A stretch of 64,000 nucleotides of DNA from Acinetobacter guerrae (lineage in GTDB: Bacteria; Pseudomonadota; Gammaproteobacteria; Pseudomonadales; Moraxellaceae): NCBI RefSeq assembly GCF_009372255.1, contig NZ_LXGN01000045.1, forward strand, positions 140,912 through 204,911. Direction: 5' to 3'. Shown one piece after another: positions 1 to 8,421 of this stretch. The notes under the pieces are model-generated. The model saw only the letters and a list, made by a program, of their open reading frames with translations, made no database searches and was not told where the DNA came from. Position numbers and translations under genes: made by a program. Positions within the stretch are counted from its first letter, which is position 1; each line of letters starts with the position of its first letter.

Positions 1-1275
1 GTCTGGATTAGCGATACTTGAACCAATCGCATGAGCCAAACCTAAACCGATTGCCCCTGCCAATGAGTGAATATTTCGATTTGGTGCTTGTACAGGAAAT
101 AAGCGACTACCCCATGTACTTCCCGACATCGTAATATCGCGGACAAAAATACCATCTTCGGGTAAAGCCGCACGTAAGTGATCACAAATCAATGCGTATT
201 GATCAAGCTGTTTACGTAGTGCATCGACCGCAGCATTTTTAGCATCAACAATGGCTTGATCATAGTCAGCATCAACTTTCGAAACACCATTAAGTTGAAT
301 CAAACTACGCGACAAAATATCTTTAGCATCCGAACAAATGAAATGATGAATTTTGTAATTACGTTGTTGTGCGACAGGATTGGCATCAATCTGAATGATA
401 TTTTCGGGAAACTGAACCGAATAAGTTTTGGTTTCGTTACTGCGTAGACGAGAACCCACAACGACTAATAAATCAGCATTTTTTAATAGTTCTTCGACTT
501 TAGCCGAGTTATGAAATGCACCTAAGCTACGTGGGTGTGCATCGGGTAAAATACCGCGACCATGTGTAGAGGACACTACAGGAATACCCAAATCTGCAAT
601 CGCCTTGATTTCATCCACACTATTTAATGCACCGCCACCAATCCAAAATACTGGACGTTTAGCTTGCTTGATTTGATCAACCAATAACTGAACCTGAGTT
701 TCATCTACCGCAGGCAATTGCATCGCTTTCACTGGACTTAAATCCAACGGTAAATCAATTTCTGCTGCTTGCACATCAATTGGTAATTCAACACTGACAG
801 GTCCCATTGGGACAGTTGTAGCGACACGAATCGCTTCACGAATGACCCCAATCGCGTTATCTGGACTGGTAATGCGAAATGCAGCTTTACTAGAAGCACG
901 TAAAAAAGTGAGCTGATCTTTGGTTTCATGAATAAAACTGGCATCACGATCCAAATATTCACGCTCCACTTGACCTGTTAAATGCAACACAGGGCTGGCT
1001 GCATTCATGGCTTCAATCAATGAACCCACGGCATTGCCTGCCCCTGCACCCGTACTGGTTAAAGCAACGCCCAAACCTTTAAATCGTGCATGTGCATCGG
1101 CCATAGTGACTGCACCCGCTTCACCTCGCGCCGCCACAAAGCGGATTTTTTCACGGCGACCCACAGCATCAGCAATCGGCAAGTTATGAATGGAGATCAC
1201 GCCATAAATGCTATTTACATCATGTTCTTCTAATAAGCGAGCAATTGCTTCACCCACATTGACACGTTCAGTCAT
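1..1275 (-). CDS. TPP-dependent decarboxylase / acetolactate synthase-like enzyme, partial (3' end outside window)
   Basis: The reading frame is open from an ATG at 1273-1275 to the left edge, giving 425 residues without a stop. A GAGGAAG ribosome site precedes the start. The N-terminal residues 45-64 contain the RGEAGA segment, with Glu52 in the place of the glutamate that activates thiamine diphosphate in this superfamily. The middle part reads like the Rossmann-type central domain (VFWIGGGA, VVSSTHGRG), and the PP-domain begins near the edge. Relatives include acetolactate synthase, benzoylformate decarboxylase and similar 2-keto-acid decarboxylases. As the last visible gene of a catabolic operon, directly after an aldehyde dehydrogenase, it more likely decarboxylates a 2-keto acid to an aldehyde than makes branched-chain amino acids. 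The C-terminal cofactor motif (GDG...N) lies outside the window, so the subfamily cannot be fixed. Confidence 0.85.
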   Translation of the reverse strand, partial: MTERVNVGEAIARLLEEHDVNSIYGVISIHNLPIADAVGRREKIRFVAARGEAGAVTMADAHARFKGLGVALTSTGAGAGNAVGSLIEAMNAASPVLHLTGQVEREYLDRDASFIHETKDQLTFLRASSKAAFRITSPDNAIGVIREAIRVATTVPMGPVSVELPIDVQAAEIDLPLDLSPVKAMQLPAVDETQVQLLVDQIKQAKRPVFWIGGGALNSVDEIKAIADLGIPVVSSTHGRGILPDAHPRSLGAFHNSAKVEELLKNADLLVVVGSRLRSNETKTYSVQFPENIIQIDANPVAQQRNYKIHHFICSDAKDILSRSLIQLNGVSKVDADYDQAIVDAKNAAVDALRKQLDQYALICDHLRAALPEDGIFVRDITMSGSTWGSRLFPVQAPNRNIHSLAGAIGLGLAHAIGSSIANPD

Positions 1276-1350
1276 GAAAATCTTCCTCTAAATTCTGTTT
1301 AATATCCATTGAAATGGTTAAATCGTTTAAAACTTCTTGGGCTTTAATGA

Positions 1351-2817
1351 TCAGTCACACCATGCATTTGGCTTGTCGCTTAATCCCATATAAATGCTTT
1401 TTTGCTGCATATAAGACAAAATTCCCAAACGTCCTTTTTCACGTCCAATACCACTGTCTTTAAAACCACCGAATGGCGCTGAAATTGAAAATTTCTTGTA
1501 GGTATTAATCCATACTGTACCCACTTCAAGCGCACGAGAAATCCGCCACGCCTTACGATAGCTTTCAGTCCAAATACCCGCCGCTAAACCAAAACAACTA
1601 TCATTGGCTTGCTGAATTAAATCTTGCTCATTGTCATATTTCATGACCACTAACACAGGGCCAAAAATTTCTTCTTGGCATACTTTTGCCTGATTTTTCA
1701 ATCCAGTAATAATGGTCGGCAAATAAAAACTACCTTTGGCAAATTCACCTGTTGTCAATGCTTCGCCACCTGTCAAAACTTCCCCACCTTCTTGCTTGGC
1801 GAGTTGTACATAACGATCTACAGACTGTAAATGCGCCTGATTGATCAGAGACCCCATATGAACATCTTTTTGTTCAGGATGCCCAACCCGTAAGCCTTTG
1901 GTAATTTCCACCAGACGTGCGAGGAACTGATCAAAAATACTGCTATGAATAAACAAACGAGAACCTGCAATACACGCTTGTCCCGCAGAACTAAAAATGC
2001 CGTATGCAATACCTTTTGCAGCAAGCTCTATATCCGCATCTGGGAGTACAATCGTTGGCGACTTACCACCTAACTCTAAAGATGTGGTAATCAGTTTATC
2101 TGCTGCAATATGTGCCAAATGGCGTCCTGTTGTGGTTCCACCTGTAAAAGAGATCTTTCGAACTAATGGATGCTTCACAATGGCATCACCGACGACCGAA
2201 CCTTTCCCCACTAAGACGCTCAATAGGCCTTTAGGTAAACCCGCTTCTTCAAAAATCTTTGCCAATTCCAGTGCAATCAGCGAAGTAGCTTCAGCAGGTT
2301 TTAAAATCACTGCATTTCCACCTGCCAAAGCAGGAGCCAGTTTTTGTACTTCACTGGCAATAGGTGAATTCCATGGAGTAATCGCAGCCACGACACCTAC
2401 AGGTTCATGCACACTTAATGTCATAAAATCTGGCGCACGTTGAGTGGTCAATTCATCATTGAGTGTTTCACAGGCAGCCGCCACATAACGTGCTGTCGCA
2501 GCCGCGCTTAAGACTAAACCACGAGTTTCTGCCAAAGGCTTACCATTATCACGGGTTTGTAATTGAGATAACTCATCCACTCGTGCTTCAATAATATCCG
2601 CGACTTTATATAAAATTTTGGCGCGTTCATGTGGCATACGATTACGCCATTCAGGCGCACGCCAAGCCTGATCTGCTTTAACAATCGCTTCTTCAATATC
2701 TTCAGGACTTGCTGTAGAAATTTCGGCATTTACTGAATTGTCTGCTGGGAATGTACTTTGAATCACATGACCGCGACCCAAACGCCATTCACCCGCAATA
2801 TAAAGTTCCTTAACCAT
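1351..2817 (-). CDS. NAD(P)-dependent aldehyde dehydrogenase
   Basis: This is a 488-residue protein, the usual length for the aldehyde dehydrogenase superfamily. Visible active-site features are TPWN (Asn150), the SLELGGKSP segment (Glu248, the general base) and GQAC (Cys282, the nucleophile). C-terminal motifs such as EEIFGPVL and the PFGGFKDSGIGRE region are also present. It oxidises an aldehyde to the carboxylic acid in the cytoplasm. The TPP enzyme gene starts 75 bases downstream and the aspartate-dehydrogenase-like gene ends 14 bases upstream, so it sits inside the catabolic operon. The obvious inference is that it oxidises the aldehyde released by the TPP-dependent decarboxylase. The substrate cannot be read from the sequence. 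Confidence 0.93.
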   Translation of the reverse strand: MVKELYIAGEWRLGRGHVIQSTFPADNSVNAEISTASPEDIEEAIVKADQAWRAPEWRNRMPHERAKILYKVADIIEARVDELSQLQTRDNGKPLAETRGLVLSAAATARYVAAACETLNDELTTQRAPDFMTLSVHEPVGVVAAITPWNSPIASEVQKLAPALAGGNAVILKPAEATSLIALELAKIFEEAGLPKGLLSVLVGKGSVVGDAIVKHPLVRKISFTGGTTTGRHLAHIAADKLITTSLELGGKSPTIVLPDADIELAAKGIAYGIFSSAGQACIAGSRLFIHSSIFDQFLARLVEITKGLRVGHPEQKDVHMGSLINQAHLQSVDRYVQLAKQEGGEVLTGGEALTTGEFAKGSFYLPTIITGLKNQAKVCQEEIFGPVLVVMKYDNEQDLIQQANDSCFGLAAGIWTESYRKAWRISRALEVGTVWINTYKKFSISAPFGGFKDSGIGREKGRLGILSYMQQKSIYMGLSDKPNAWCD

Positions 2818-2831
2818 GATAATAATCCTTG

Positions 2832-3623
2832 TTAAATCTGAATGGCTTCAACACTATTGCGACAAGCACGAATCACGCTAAGTGCCGCCAATGTGGATGT
2901 TTTAGGGTTAGATGCAAGCGGAACACCGACCATTTCAATCGTCATTTGCCCAAAACGACCTTCGGCAACAATAGTATGTTTGTTCTGGGTCGTTTCTGGA
3001 TCTACGGTTAGTTCTACAATCGTGTTATCCATGCCTACACCCGCCAGCGCGATAGTTGCAGCGACATTGGCATTGGCAGGAAAATTCAGCGCGGCTTCGC
3101 GCGCTGTCCCTCGATAAAACACGGTGGCTTTTTGTACTTGATCCAAATCAATCAATTGCTCGGCATAACTACCACGCCAACTGTTGGGGCTTTTACAACC
3201 TTTATAAGTGACTTTTTCAAGTCCACCTTCTTTTGCAGCGGCAATACCATCTATGCCTGCAATTGCACCTGCTAATAGGTGTAAATGCGCGCCATTTTGT
3301 TCCGCCGTTTGCTGAAGTTCGGTAAAAAATTCGCTATCTGCCAAAGTACCCACAGAGATCAAACCAATGGTCCAACCATTTTCCAGTACTTTTTTGGCAT
3401 GTTCTTTTACTGCGGCCTGACCAGCAACTTCAATCACATAATCTGGTGTGCCATCGCATTGATTGACATCAGAAATAACCTGAATGTTTGAATTTACTTT
3501 TTGCTTTACGTTTTCAACACTACGTTCAGGTACCACAATCCATTTCAACTCAAGATCATGTGGCAAATGTGCATATACTTCCGAGGCCATTGCGCCAAAA
3601 CCAATCATCATCAATTGTTTCAT
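2832..3623 (-). CDS. L-aspartate dehydrogenase-like protein (DUF108 family)
   Basis: The start at 3623 is preferred because AAGGTG precedes it and the N-terminus MKQLMMIGFGAMA is then the expected Rossmann GxGxxA motif. The protein has 263 residues, normal for archaeal and Pseudomonas-type aspartate dehydrogenases. Further family-like segments are EVAGQAAVKEH, ISVGTLAD, the LLAGAIAGIDGI stretch and FPANANVAATIALAG, followed by an HTIVAEGRFG region that contains a conserved His. The family converts L-aspartate and NAD(P)+ to iminoaspartate or oxaloacetate. In an operon of aromatic-ring enzymes its role is unclear: it may act on another amino or imino acid, or in reverse as an imine reductase. 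I recall from memory a similar grouping in Pseudomonas aeruginosa around PA3505, not checked here. Confidence 0.82.
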   Translation of the reverse strand: MKQLMMIGFGAMASEVYAHLPHDLELKWIVVPERSVENVKQKVNSNIQVISDVNQCDGTPDYVIEVAGQAAVKEHAKKVLENGWTIGLISVGTLADSEFFTELQQTAEQNGAHLHLLAGAIAGIDGIAAAKEGGLEKVTYKGCKSPNSWRGSYAEQLIDLDQVQKATVFYRGTAREAALNFPANANVAATIALAGVGMDNTIVELTVDPETTQNKHTIVAEGRFGQMTIEMVGVPLASNPKTSTLAALSVIRACRNSVEAIQI

Positions 3624-3633
3624 TGCATTCACC

Positions 3634-4428
3634 TTATAAATGTTTGTTAAAACCACCAGACACATCAATGGTCGAGCCTGTGGTATAAGAAGCAAGTGGT
3701 GAGGCTAAAAATACCAATGCATGGGCTGGTTCTTCGGGTTTACCTAAACGCGCCATTGGAATTCCACGTTTTTTTGCGATATTCGCAGTCCAGTCTTGCC
3801 ATGATTGATTTGGATCTGAACGTGTTTCATAGCGGCGTTTCCACTGTGCCGATTCGACCATGCCTAATAAAATTGAATTAACACGAACGTTGTATTGAAT
3901 AAATTCATGTGCCAGTGAATGAGTAAGATTAAGCAACGCCGCACGTGCCGATGAAGTCGCGATCATGTGCGGTTCAGGTTGCAAAGCGAGTAATGAGTTC
4001 ACATTGGTCACTGAACCAATATTCGAGCTTTTTAAATCATCTAAAAAGGCACGAATTGGATGCAAGACACTAAAATATTTCAGTTCAATTTCTTTCATCC
4101 AGTCTTCATCTTGCGTATTTTCAAAAGTAGAAACTCGTCCTTGACCTGCGTTGTTAATCAACATATCGACATTGCCCAAATGCTGTTTCACTGTATGAGC
4201 AAAGTTTTTGACATCTTCTTTATCCAATACGTTGCAAACCTGTGTAAAAACATGGGCATGTGGATATTTTTCTAAAATATAAAGCTTTGATTCTACAAGA
4301 CGCTGTTCATCTCTCCCGCACCACGCTACTTTCGCGCCTTCTGCGACTAAAATCTCAACTGCAGCCAATCCGATGCCAGAAGAGCCACCTGTGACAACCG
4401 CTACTTTTCCTTCTACTTGGAAGCTCAT
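3634..4428 (-). CDS. Short-chain dehydrogenase/reductase with altered catalytic residues
   Basis: This 264-residue protein has the SDR cofactor loop TGGSSGIG (residues 13-20) and the NNAG motif (92-95). Ser145 occupies the catalytic serine position. Thirteen residues later, where a canonical SDR has YxxxK, the sequence is TSSAR, so Thr158 and Arg162 replace the tyrosine and lysine. The C-terminal segment TGSTIDVSGG is typical of the family. It is probably an NAD(P)-binding protein with altered or lost redox chemistry. A branch of SDRs with this TSxAR pattern seems to exist, from memory, so it need not be a decayed gene. It lies 10 bases from the aspartate-dehydrogenase-like gene and 15 from the hydrolase, which indicates co-transcription. 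Confidence 0.88.
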   Translation of the reverse strand: MSFQVEGKVAVVTGGSSGIGLAAVEILVAEGAKVAWCGRDEQRLVESKLYILEKYPHAHVFTQVCNVLDKEDVKNFAHTVKQHLGNVDMLINNAGQGRVSTFENTQDEDWMKEIELKYFSVLHPIRAFLDDLKSSNIGSVTNVNSLLALQPEPHMIATSSARAALLNLTHSLAHEFIQYNVRVNSILLGMVESAQWKRRYETRSDPNQSWQDWTANIAKKRGIPMARLGKPEEPAHALVFLASPLASYTTGSTIDVSGGFNKHL

Positions 4429-4443
4429 ATATTCTCTCTCGTT

Positions 4444-5271
4444 TCAATGCTGCTGTGCAGACACAATAATGTCGTTAAAAATTGCAGGTTGATCGACATA
4501 ACTCAAATGTCCTGCTTCACCAATTTCAATATAGTTTTGGCACTGGATTTCCTTTGCCAAAGCTGCAATTGCTTGCGGCGGTGTAATACTGTCGTTCAGT
4601 CCTGAAACCATCACGCATGGCACCGCCAAATCTGTTAAATAATTACGAATTTCATCGTGAGCCAACAAATAAGAAGCTTGGGTAAAACCTCCCAAATTCA
4701 GGTTTTGCATGACCTGTCCAATCAGTTCAAGCGTTTGAGGTTTCTTCAAATAAGTTAAATGTGGTCCACGACTTTGCGCTAAACCCTGATTTCCTAGTTC
4801 TGCCAGCATTTTTGGTCTTTTGTTATAAACTTCGGCTTGTTGTTCAACGGGATAATGCTGATAACCCTGTGCAACATTGGCAATAACCAATGTTTCAACA
4901 TAATCTGGATAACGTCGCGCAAAGGCACTTGCTTGTAATGCACCCAGTGAATGCCCAACAACAATTGCTTTTTTAATGTGTAAACATTCAAATAAATCTG
5001 CCAAACGCTGTGCATAATCTTCAGCATTAGGCTGCAAAGTGGTTAAGGCATCGGACGAACCATAACCTGGTGCGTCCCATGCAATGATATGAAAATGATG
5101 ATTTAAATCTTGCAGTTGGTTGACCCACGAACCTGCGCCAGAACTAATGCCATGCAGTAGCACCAGATAATGCTCTCCAGTGCCCGCTTCACGATAACTT
5201 TGTTTGTGTCCATCGATCTCGACAGATTTCACTGGAAATTGTTGTAGAGTTTCAACAAGTGTCATCATCAT
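4444..5271 (-). CDS. Alpha/beta-fold hydrolase, possible meta-cleavage-product hydrolase
   Basis: The 275-residue protein carries the oxyanion region LLHGISSGAGSW, the nucleophile elbow GHSLGA (Ser108), Asp227 in SGLNDSITPP and His255 in EAGHLSYVDQP. This is a complete Ser-Asp-His triad of the alpha/beta hydrolase fold. Size and motifs fit C-C bond hydrolases of aromatic meta-cleavage pathways (MhpC/BphD-like), and an extradiol-type dioxygenase is encoded in the same operon. Esterases and lactonases share these features, so the reaction is inferred from context. Three consecutive ATG codons (5263-5271) follow AAGGAAA; the second or third gives better spacing from the ribosome site. Confidence 0.88.
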   Translation of the reverse strand: MMMTLVETLQQFPVKSVEIDGHKQSYREAGTGEHYLVLLHGISSGAGSWVNQLQDLNHHFHIIAWDAPGYGSSDALTTLQPNAEDYAQRLADLFECLHIKKAIVVGHSLGALQASAFARRYPDYVETLVIANVAQGYQHYPVEQQAEVYNKRPKMLAELGNQGLAQSRGPHLTYLKKPQTLELIGQVMQNLNLGGFTQASYLLAHDEIRNYLTDLAVPCVMVSGLNDSITPPQAIAALAKEIQCQNYIEIGEAGHLSYVDQPAIFNDIIVSAQQH

Positions 5272-5331
5272 TTTCCTTTAAGGCCACAATCAGAGTTTCA
5301 AACCTCTTTTTGCAACTCAGATTCAATCCAT

Positions 5332-5856
5332 TTAGTTACGTTTAATTTGAGAAAGTGGATGCTCAGGTGGATAGTTTGGAATTGTTGGTTTACCTGTTCC
5401 TAACATCACACACATCAAGGCATCTTCTTGACCGGGATTAAATAATCCACGGTAGATGCCAGGTGGAATTGAAATCAGATCACGTTCTTTTAAACGAGTA
5501 CTGAACTTTTCACCGTTATGCTCAATGAACAAATCAATTTCACCACGCAACATAAAGAACACTTCTTCAACATCATGGTGAATATGCAAAGGCCCTTCAC
5601 ACTGTGGCGGTAAAACCATCGTAGAAAACGTAAAGTTTTCAGCAGGAACAGTGTTGTTATCATTGGAAACACCTGTTGCACCTGTTCCCATGTAGCGCAT
5701 TTGTGCACGGCGATATTTCGGATCATAATCTGCCTGAAATTTCAGTGCGTTAAAGTCATATTTGCGAGTTTCAAAACGTGCAATACGGGTGTTTAACCAT
5801 TCTTCTAAGCTCGCACCTTCGGGTTGCGTCCATGATTCAAATTGTTGAGTGCTCAT
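5332..5856 (-). CDS. Cupin-domain protein with incomplete metal site
   Basis: This 174-residue protein has one conserved cupin barrel. Motif 1 is visible at residues 89-106 as GPLHIHHDVEEVFFMLRGE, with His91, His93 and a Glu at 97 or 98 as metal ligands. Motif 2 reads SIPPGIYRGLFN (residues 129-140). There Arg136 takes the place of the histidine that normally completes the metal site. It could be a dioxygenase, isomerase or binding protein acting on a pathway intermediate, or a noncatalytic sensor. It is the only cupin in the operon, 60 bases upstream of the hydrolase gene and 31 bases downstream of the transporter gene. Confidence 0.85.
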   Translation of the reverse strand: MSTQQFESWTQPEGASLEEWLNTRIARFETRKYDFNALKFQADYDPKYRRAQMRYMGTGATGVSNDNNTVPAENFTFSTMVLPPQCEGPLHIHHDVEEVFFMLRGEIDLFIEHNGEKFSTRLKERDLISIPPGIYRGLFNPGQEDALMCVMLGTGKPTIPNYPPEHPLSQIKRN

Positions 5857-5887
5857 GTCTTACTCCTGATTAAAATGAAAACTGTAA

Positions 5888-7117
5888 TTAGTAACGTTTG
5901 AGTAATGGTGTAAGGAAAAAGGAACCCACGATAGCCACCACTGCCAAGAACGTGATTCCCAAATTAAAGCTGCCCGTTTGCATCACAATCATGCCAATCA
6001 ATACTGGCGCAATCGCACTGGCAAAGTTTGCTAAACCATTAAAAATACCGCCTGCTGTCGCTCCGACATCCGCTGTAGTGACACGCGCCAATAAAGCAAA
6101 TACCGCAGCTACACCGAAACCCCATGCCATTGAGCTGATCGACATGGCCAAAATAATAAGAAGCGGATTGGTCATTAACACCATGACGTACAATGAGATA
6201 CCTGCGACCAGTAAGCCACCAAACACCTGTACTGCGCGTTTACCAAGCTTGTCGGAGAATACAGCTCCAACCACCTCACCCACGAGCATGGCAATAAATG
6301 GTAGACTTGAATAAAATCCAAACTCTTTTAAATTAAAGCCTTTATCCTGAATGAGATAAGATGGTACCCAACTGTTTAGGCCCCAGAGATAAGTCATTAA
6401 AGCGATATTGAAGATACAGACCAGCCAGAACGCGCTGTTTTGTAATAACAATTTAGTATTACGAAGATGACCCTTAAAATTGATACGCTTACTAGAATCT
6501 TCAAGCTCAATGGTTTTGCGTAGTTCTAAGTTACGCAGTCCAACCACAACAAAGACCAAGACCAATAAGGTCATTGCAGCCATTACAAAGAAAGTGGTAT
6601 GCCAGTCGTGTTTAGCCAAGACAGCCGCAGTGATCGGAAACCCTAAAAAGGCACCAATGGGTGTACCCAATAAAAACATGGTAGAGGCACGTGCCTGCTG
6701 ACGATCTGTGTAGGTTTGTTTAACAATCGCATACGCCAATGCAAATAATGGCCCTTCAGCTATGCCCAATAAAACACGTAGGAACAGCATACTGCCATAA
6801 TGCGTAGTAAAGCCCATGATCAACATTAGAACGCCCCATGAGGCAACGCTCCAGAACAACATTTTCTTGGGATTGAAAATATCCCCTAGAAAACTCAGGA
6901 ATATAGATGAAAAACCATATGCCAGTAGAAAACTGGTCATTAGCCAGCCCAACTTGGCTTTATCCTGTGCAATTCCCATCGCATCCTGAAAATGTGGATC
7001 TGAAAACAAAACTGCAATACTAATCTTGTCAAAAAATGCCAGTACGACACAGGCCATTAGGACAAATGCGGGTATCCAGTGTTTGAATCCTTTTTTTTCA
7101 TCTACATCATTTAACAT
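5888..7117 (-). CDS. MFS transporter, probably an organic-anion importer
   Basis: The 409-residue protein has about twelve hydrophobic segments and major-facilitator signatures. These are an early FFDKISIAVLFSD segment in helix 1, LGDIFNPKK in the loop between helices 2 and 3, and FLRVLLGIAEGP in helix 4. This layout resembles the anion:cation symporter branch, which takes up aromatic acids, sugar acids and related anions. It acts in the inner membrane. Its place in the middle of the catabolic operon suggests that it imports the substrate of that pathway. The direction and substrate are inferred from context, not from a diagnostic residue. Confidence 0.88.
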   Translation of the reverse strand: MLNDVDEKKGFKHWIPAFVLMACVVLAFFDKISIAVLFSDPHFQDAMGIAQDKAKLGWLMTSFLLAYGFSSIFLSFLGDIFNPKKMLFWSVASWGVLMLIMGFTTHYGSMLFLRVLLGIAEGPLFALAYAIVKQTYTDRQQARASTMFLLGTPIGAFLGFPITAAVLAKHDWHTTFFVMAAMTLLVLVFVVVGLRNLELRKTIELEDSSKRINFKGHLRNTKLLLQNSAFWLVCIFNIALMTYLWGLNSWVPSYLIQDKGFNLKEFGFYSSLPFIAMLVGEVVGAVFSDKLGKRAVQVFGGLLVAGISLYVMVLMTNPLLIILAMSISSMAWGFGVAAVFALLARVTTADVGATAGGIFNGLANFASAIAPVLIGMIVMQTGSFNLGITFLAVVAIVGSFFLTPLLKRY

Positions 7118-7184
7118 GCAAGCGTTCCTTCGATCTGGCTAAAGATCTAAAATGATTGTTCTGGCTAGAGGTCTTAAAGCGTTA

Positions 7185-8396
7185 TTAGGGTTTTAGCTTC
7201 ATGACATTAAATTCAGGATCGGTTAATTGTTCTGGGTTCAACACTGTACCGCTTTGAATCCAGCGTTTGGCCAGTTTGACGAGCTTGGAATCGTTGACCG
7301 CGATCATATTGATCAGACGGCTTTGTTCATCCAAATATAAATAGCTAACTTGTGTAGGACTGCTTTGACGGATGACCAATTTCGGGTTTAACTGTGGTTG
7401 ATAAGTCCCTAAAATCTGGATATTAAAGTGATACTGATCTGACCATAACCACGGAATATCGACATATTCAGTGGCGACACCCAACATTGATTTTGCCGCA
7501 GCAATCGCTTGATTTTGTGCATTTGCCCAAGATTGGATGCAGTAGCCTAAAACAGGGTGAATGGCAACATCACCTGCTGCATAGATGTCAGCGTCAGAAG
7601 TTTGACCATAACAATTGACCACGATGCCATCTTTCACATCAAGACCTGCATCTACACCCAATTCTTTGGCAATCTCGGCACCTGCACCCACCACTACACA
7701 ATCAAAAACCTGTGCAGTCTGCGGATGATTCAGTACTTGAATGGTTTGATCTGAACTTTCAATCAGGTGCAAATTTTTACTGTCCAGATGAATTTGCGTA
7801 CCTTGTTGTTCATGGATATCTTTTAAGAAAGCTGAAACTTCAGGACTCACACTACGACCACATAAGCGATCAGCATATTCAAAAACATGTACTGCCTTGC
7901 CTTGCTTACGTGCTGTTGCAGCAATTTCAAGCCCGATCCAACCGCCACCAATAATCGCAATAGAATTTGCATGTTCAAGTAAATCTGCCAAACGTTCGCA
8001 GTCTTGAACGTCACGCAAAGTTACGACATTCGAAATTTCTTTCCACGTATTCACAGGTACACGTGCCCGACTACCTGTTGCAATTAATAATTTGTCATAA
8101 GGTAAAATCTTGCCGCTTTCCAAAATGACCTGTTTGTGATGGCGATCAATTTGTGTGGCTAGATCAGGCTTGTGCCATTGCACTGAAAAAGCATCAATTT
8201 GTTCAGGAGAAAACAGATTTAAGCTGTCATAACTGGCTTCTTTGGAAAGCACTTGTTTAGAAAGCGGTGGGCGTTCATAGAAAATCTGATGTTCATTGGA
8301 CACCACATGAATTTCACCACTATATCCTTCCTGACGCAAAGTACTGACCGCCCAACCTGCTGCCTGACCTGCTCCAACCACGACGATTTTTTCCAT
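7185..8396 (-). CDS. FAD-dependent ferredoxin reductase of the Rieske oxygenase system
   Basis: The 403-residue protein has two dinucleotide-binding folds: VVGAGQAAGW at the N-terminus for FAD and IIGGGWIGLEIA near residue 150 for NAD(P)H. A C-terminal YAAGDVA motif contacts flavin. This is the layout of the BphA4/BedA ferredoxin reductases that pass electrons from NADH to a Rieske ferredoxin. The same operon encodes a Rieske ferredoxin (11534-11839) and a Rieske oxygenase (10145-11197), so the three form a plausible complete three-component oxygenase. The FAD and NAD sites look intact. Confidence 0.9.
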   Translation of the reverse strand: MEKIVVVGAGQAAGWAVSTLRQEGYSGEIHVVSNEHQIFYERPPLSKQVLSKEASYDSLNLFSPEQIDAFSVQWHKPDLATQIDRHHKQVILESGKILPYDKLLIATGSRARVPVNTWKEISNVVTLRDVQDCERLADLLEHANSIAIIGGGWIGLEIAATARKQGKAVHVFEYADRLCGRSVSPEVSAFLKDIHEQQGTQIHLDSKNLHLIESSDQTIQVLNHPQTAQVFDCVVVGAGAEIAKELGVDAGLDVKDGIVVNCYGQTSDADIYAAGDVAIHPVLGYCIQSWANAQNQAIAAAKSMLGVATEYVDIPWLWSDQYHFNIQILGTYQPQLNPKLVIRQSSPTQVSYLYLDEQSRLINMIAVNDSKLVKLAKRWIQSGTVLNPEQLTDPEFNVMKLKP

Positions 8397-8421
8397 GAGC
8401 CTCTCTCCTTCTACCTAAACC

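Noticed and set aside
1997..2443. Open frame of 148 codons on the plus strand inside the aldehyde dehydrogenase gene
   Set aside because: It is antisense to a well-conserved gene, has no ribosome site, and its composition (Ala, Ser, Pro, Thr) is that of a codon shadow.
5898..6314. Open frame of 138 codons antisense to the MFS gene
   Set aside because: It is a shadow of the membrane-protein codons with no start context or motif.
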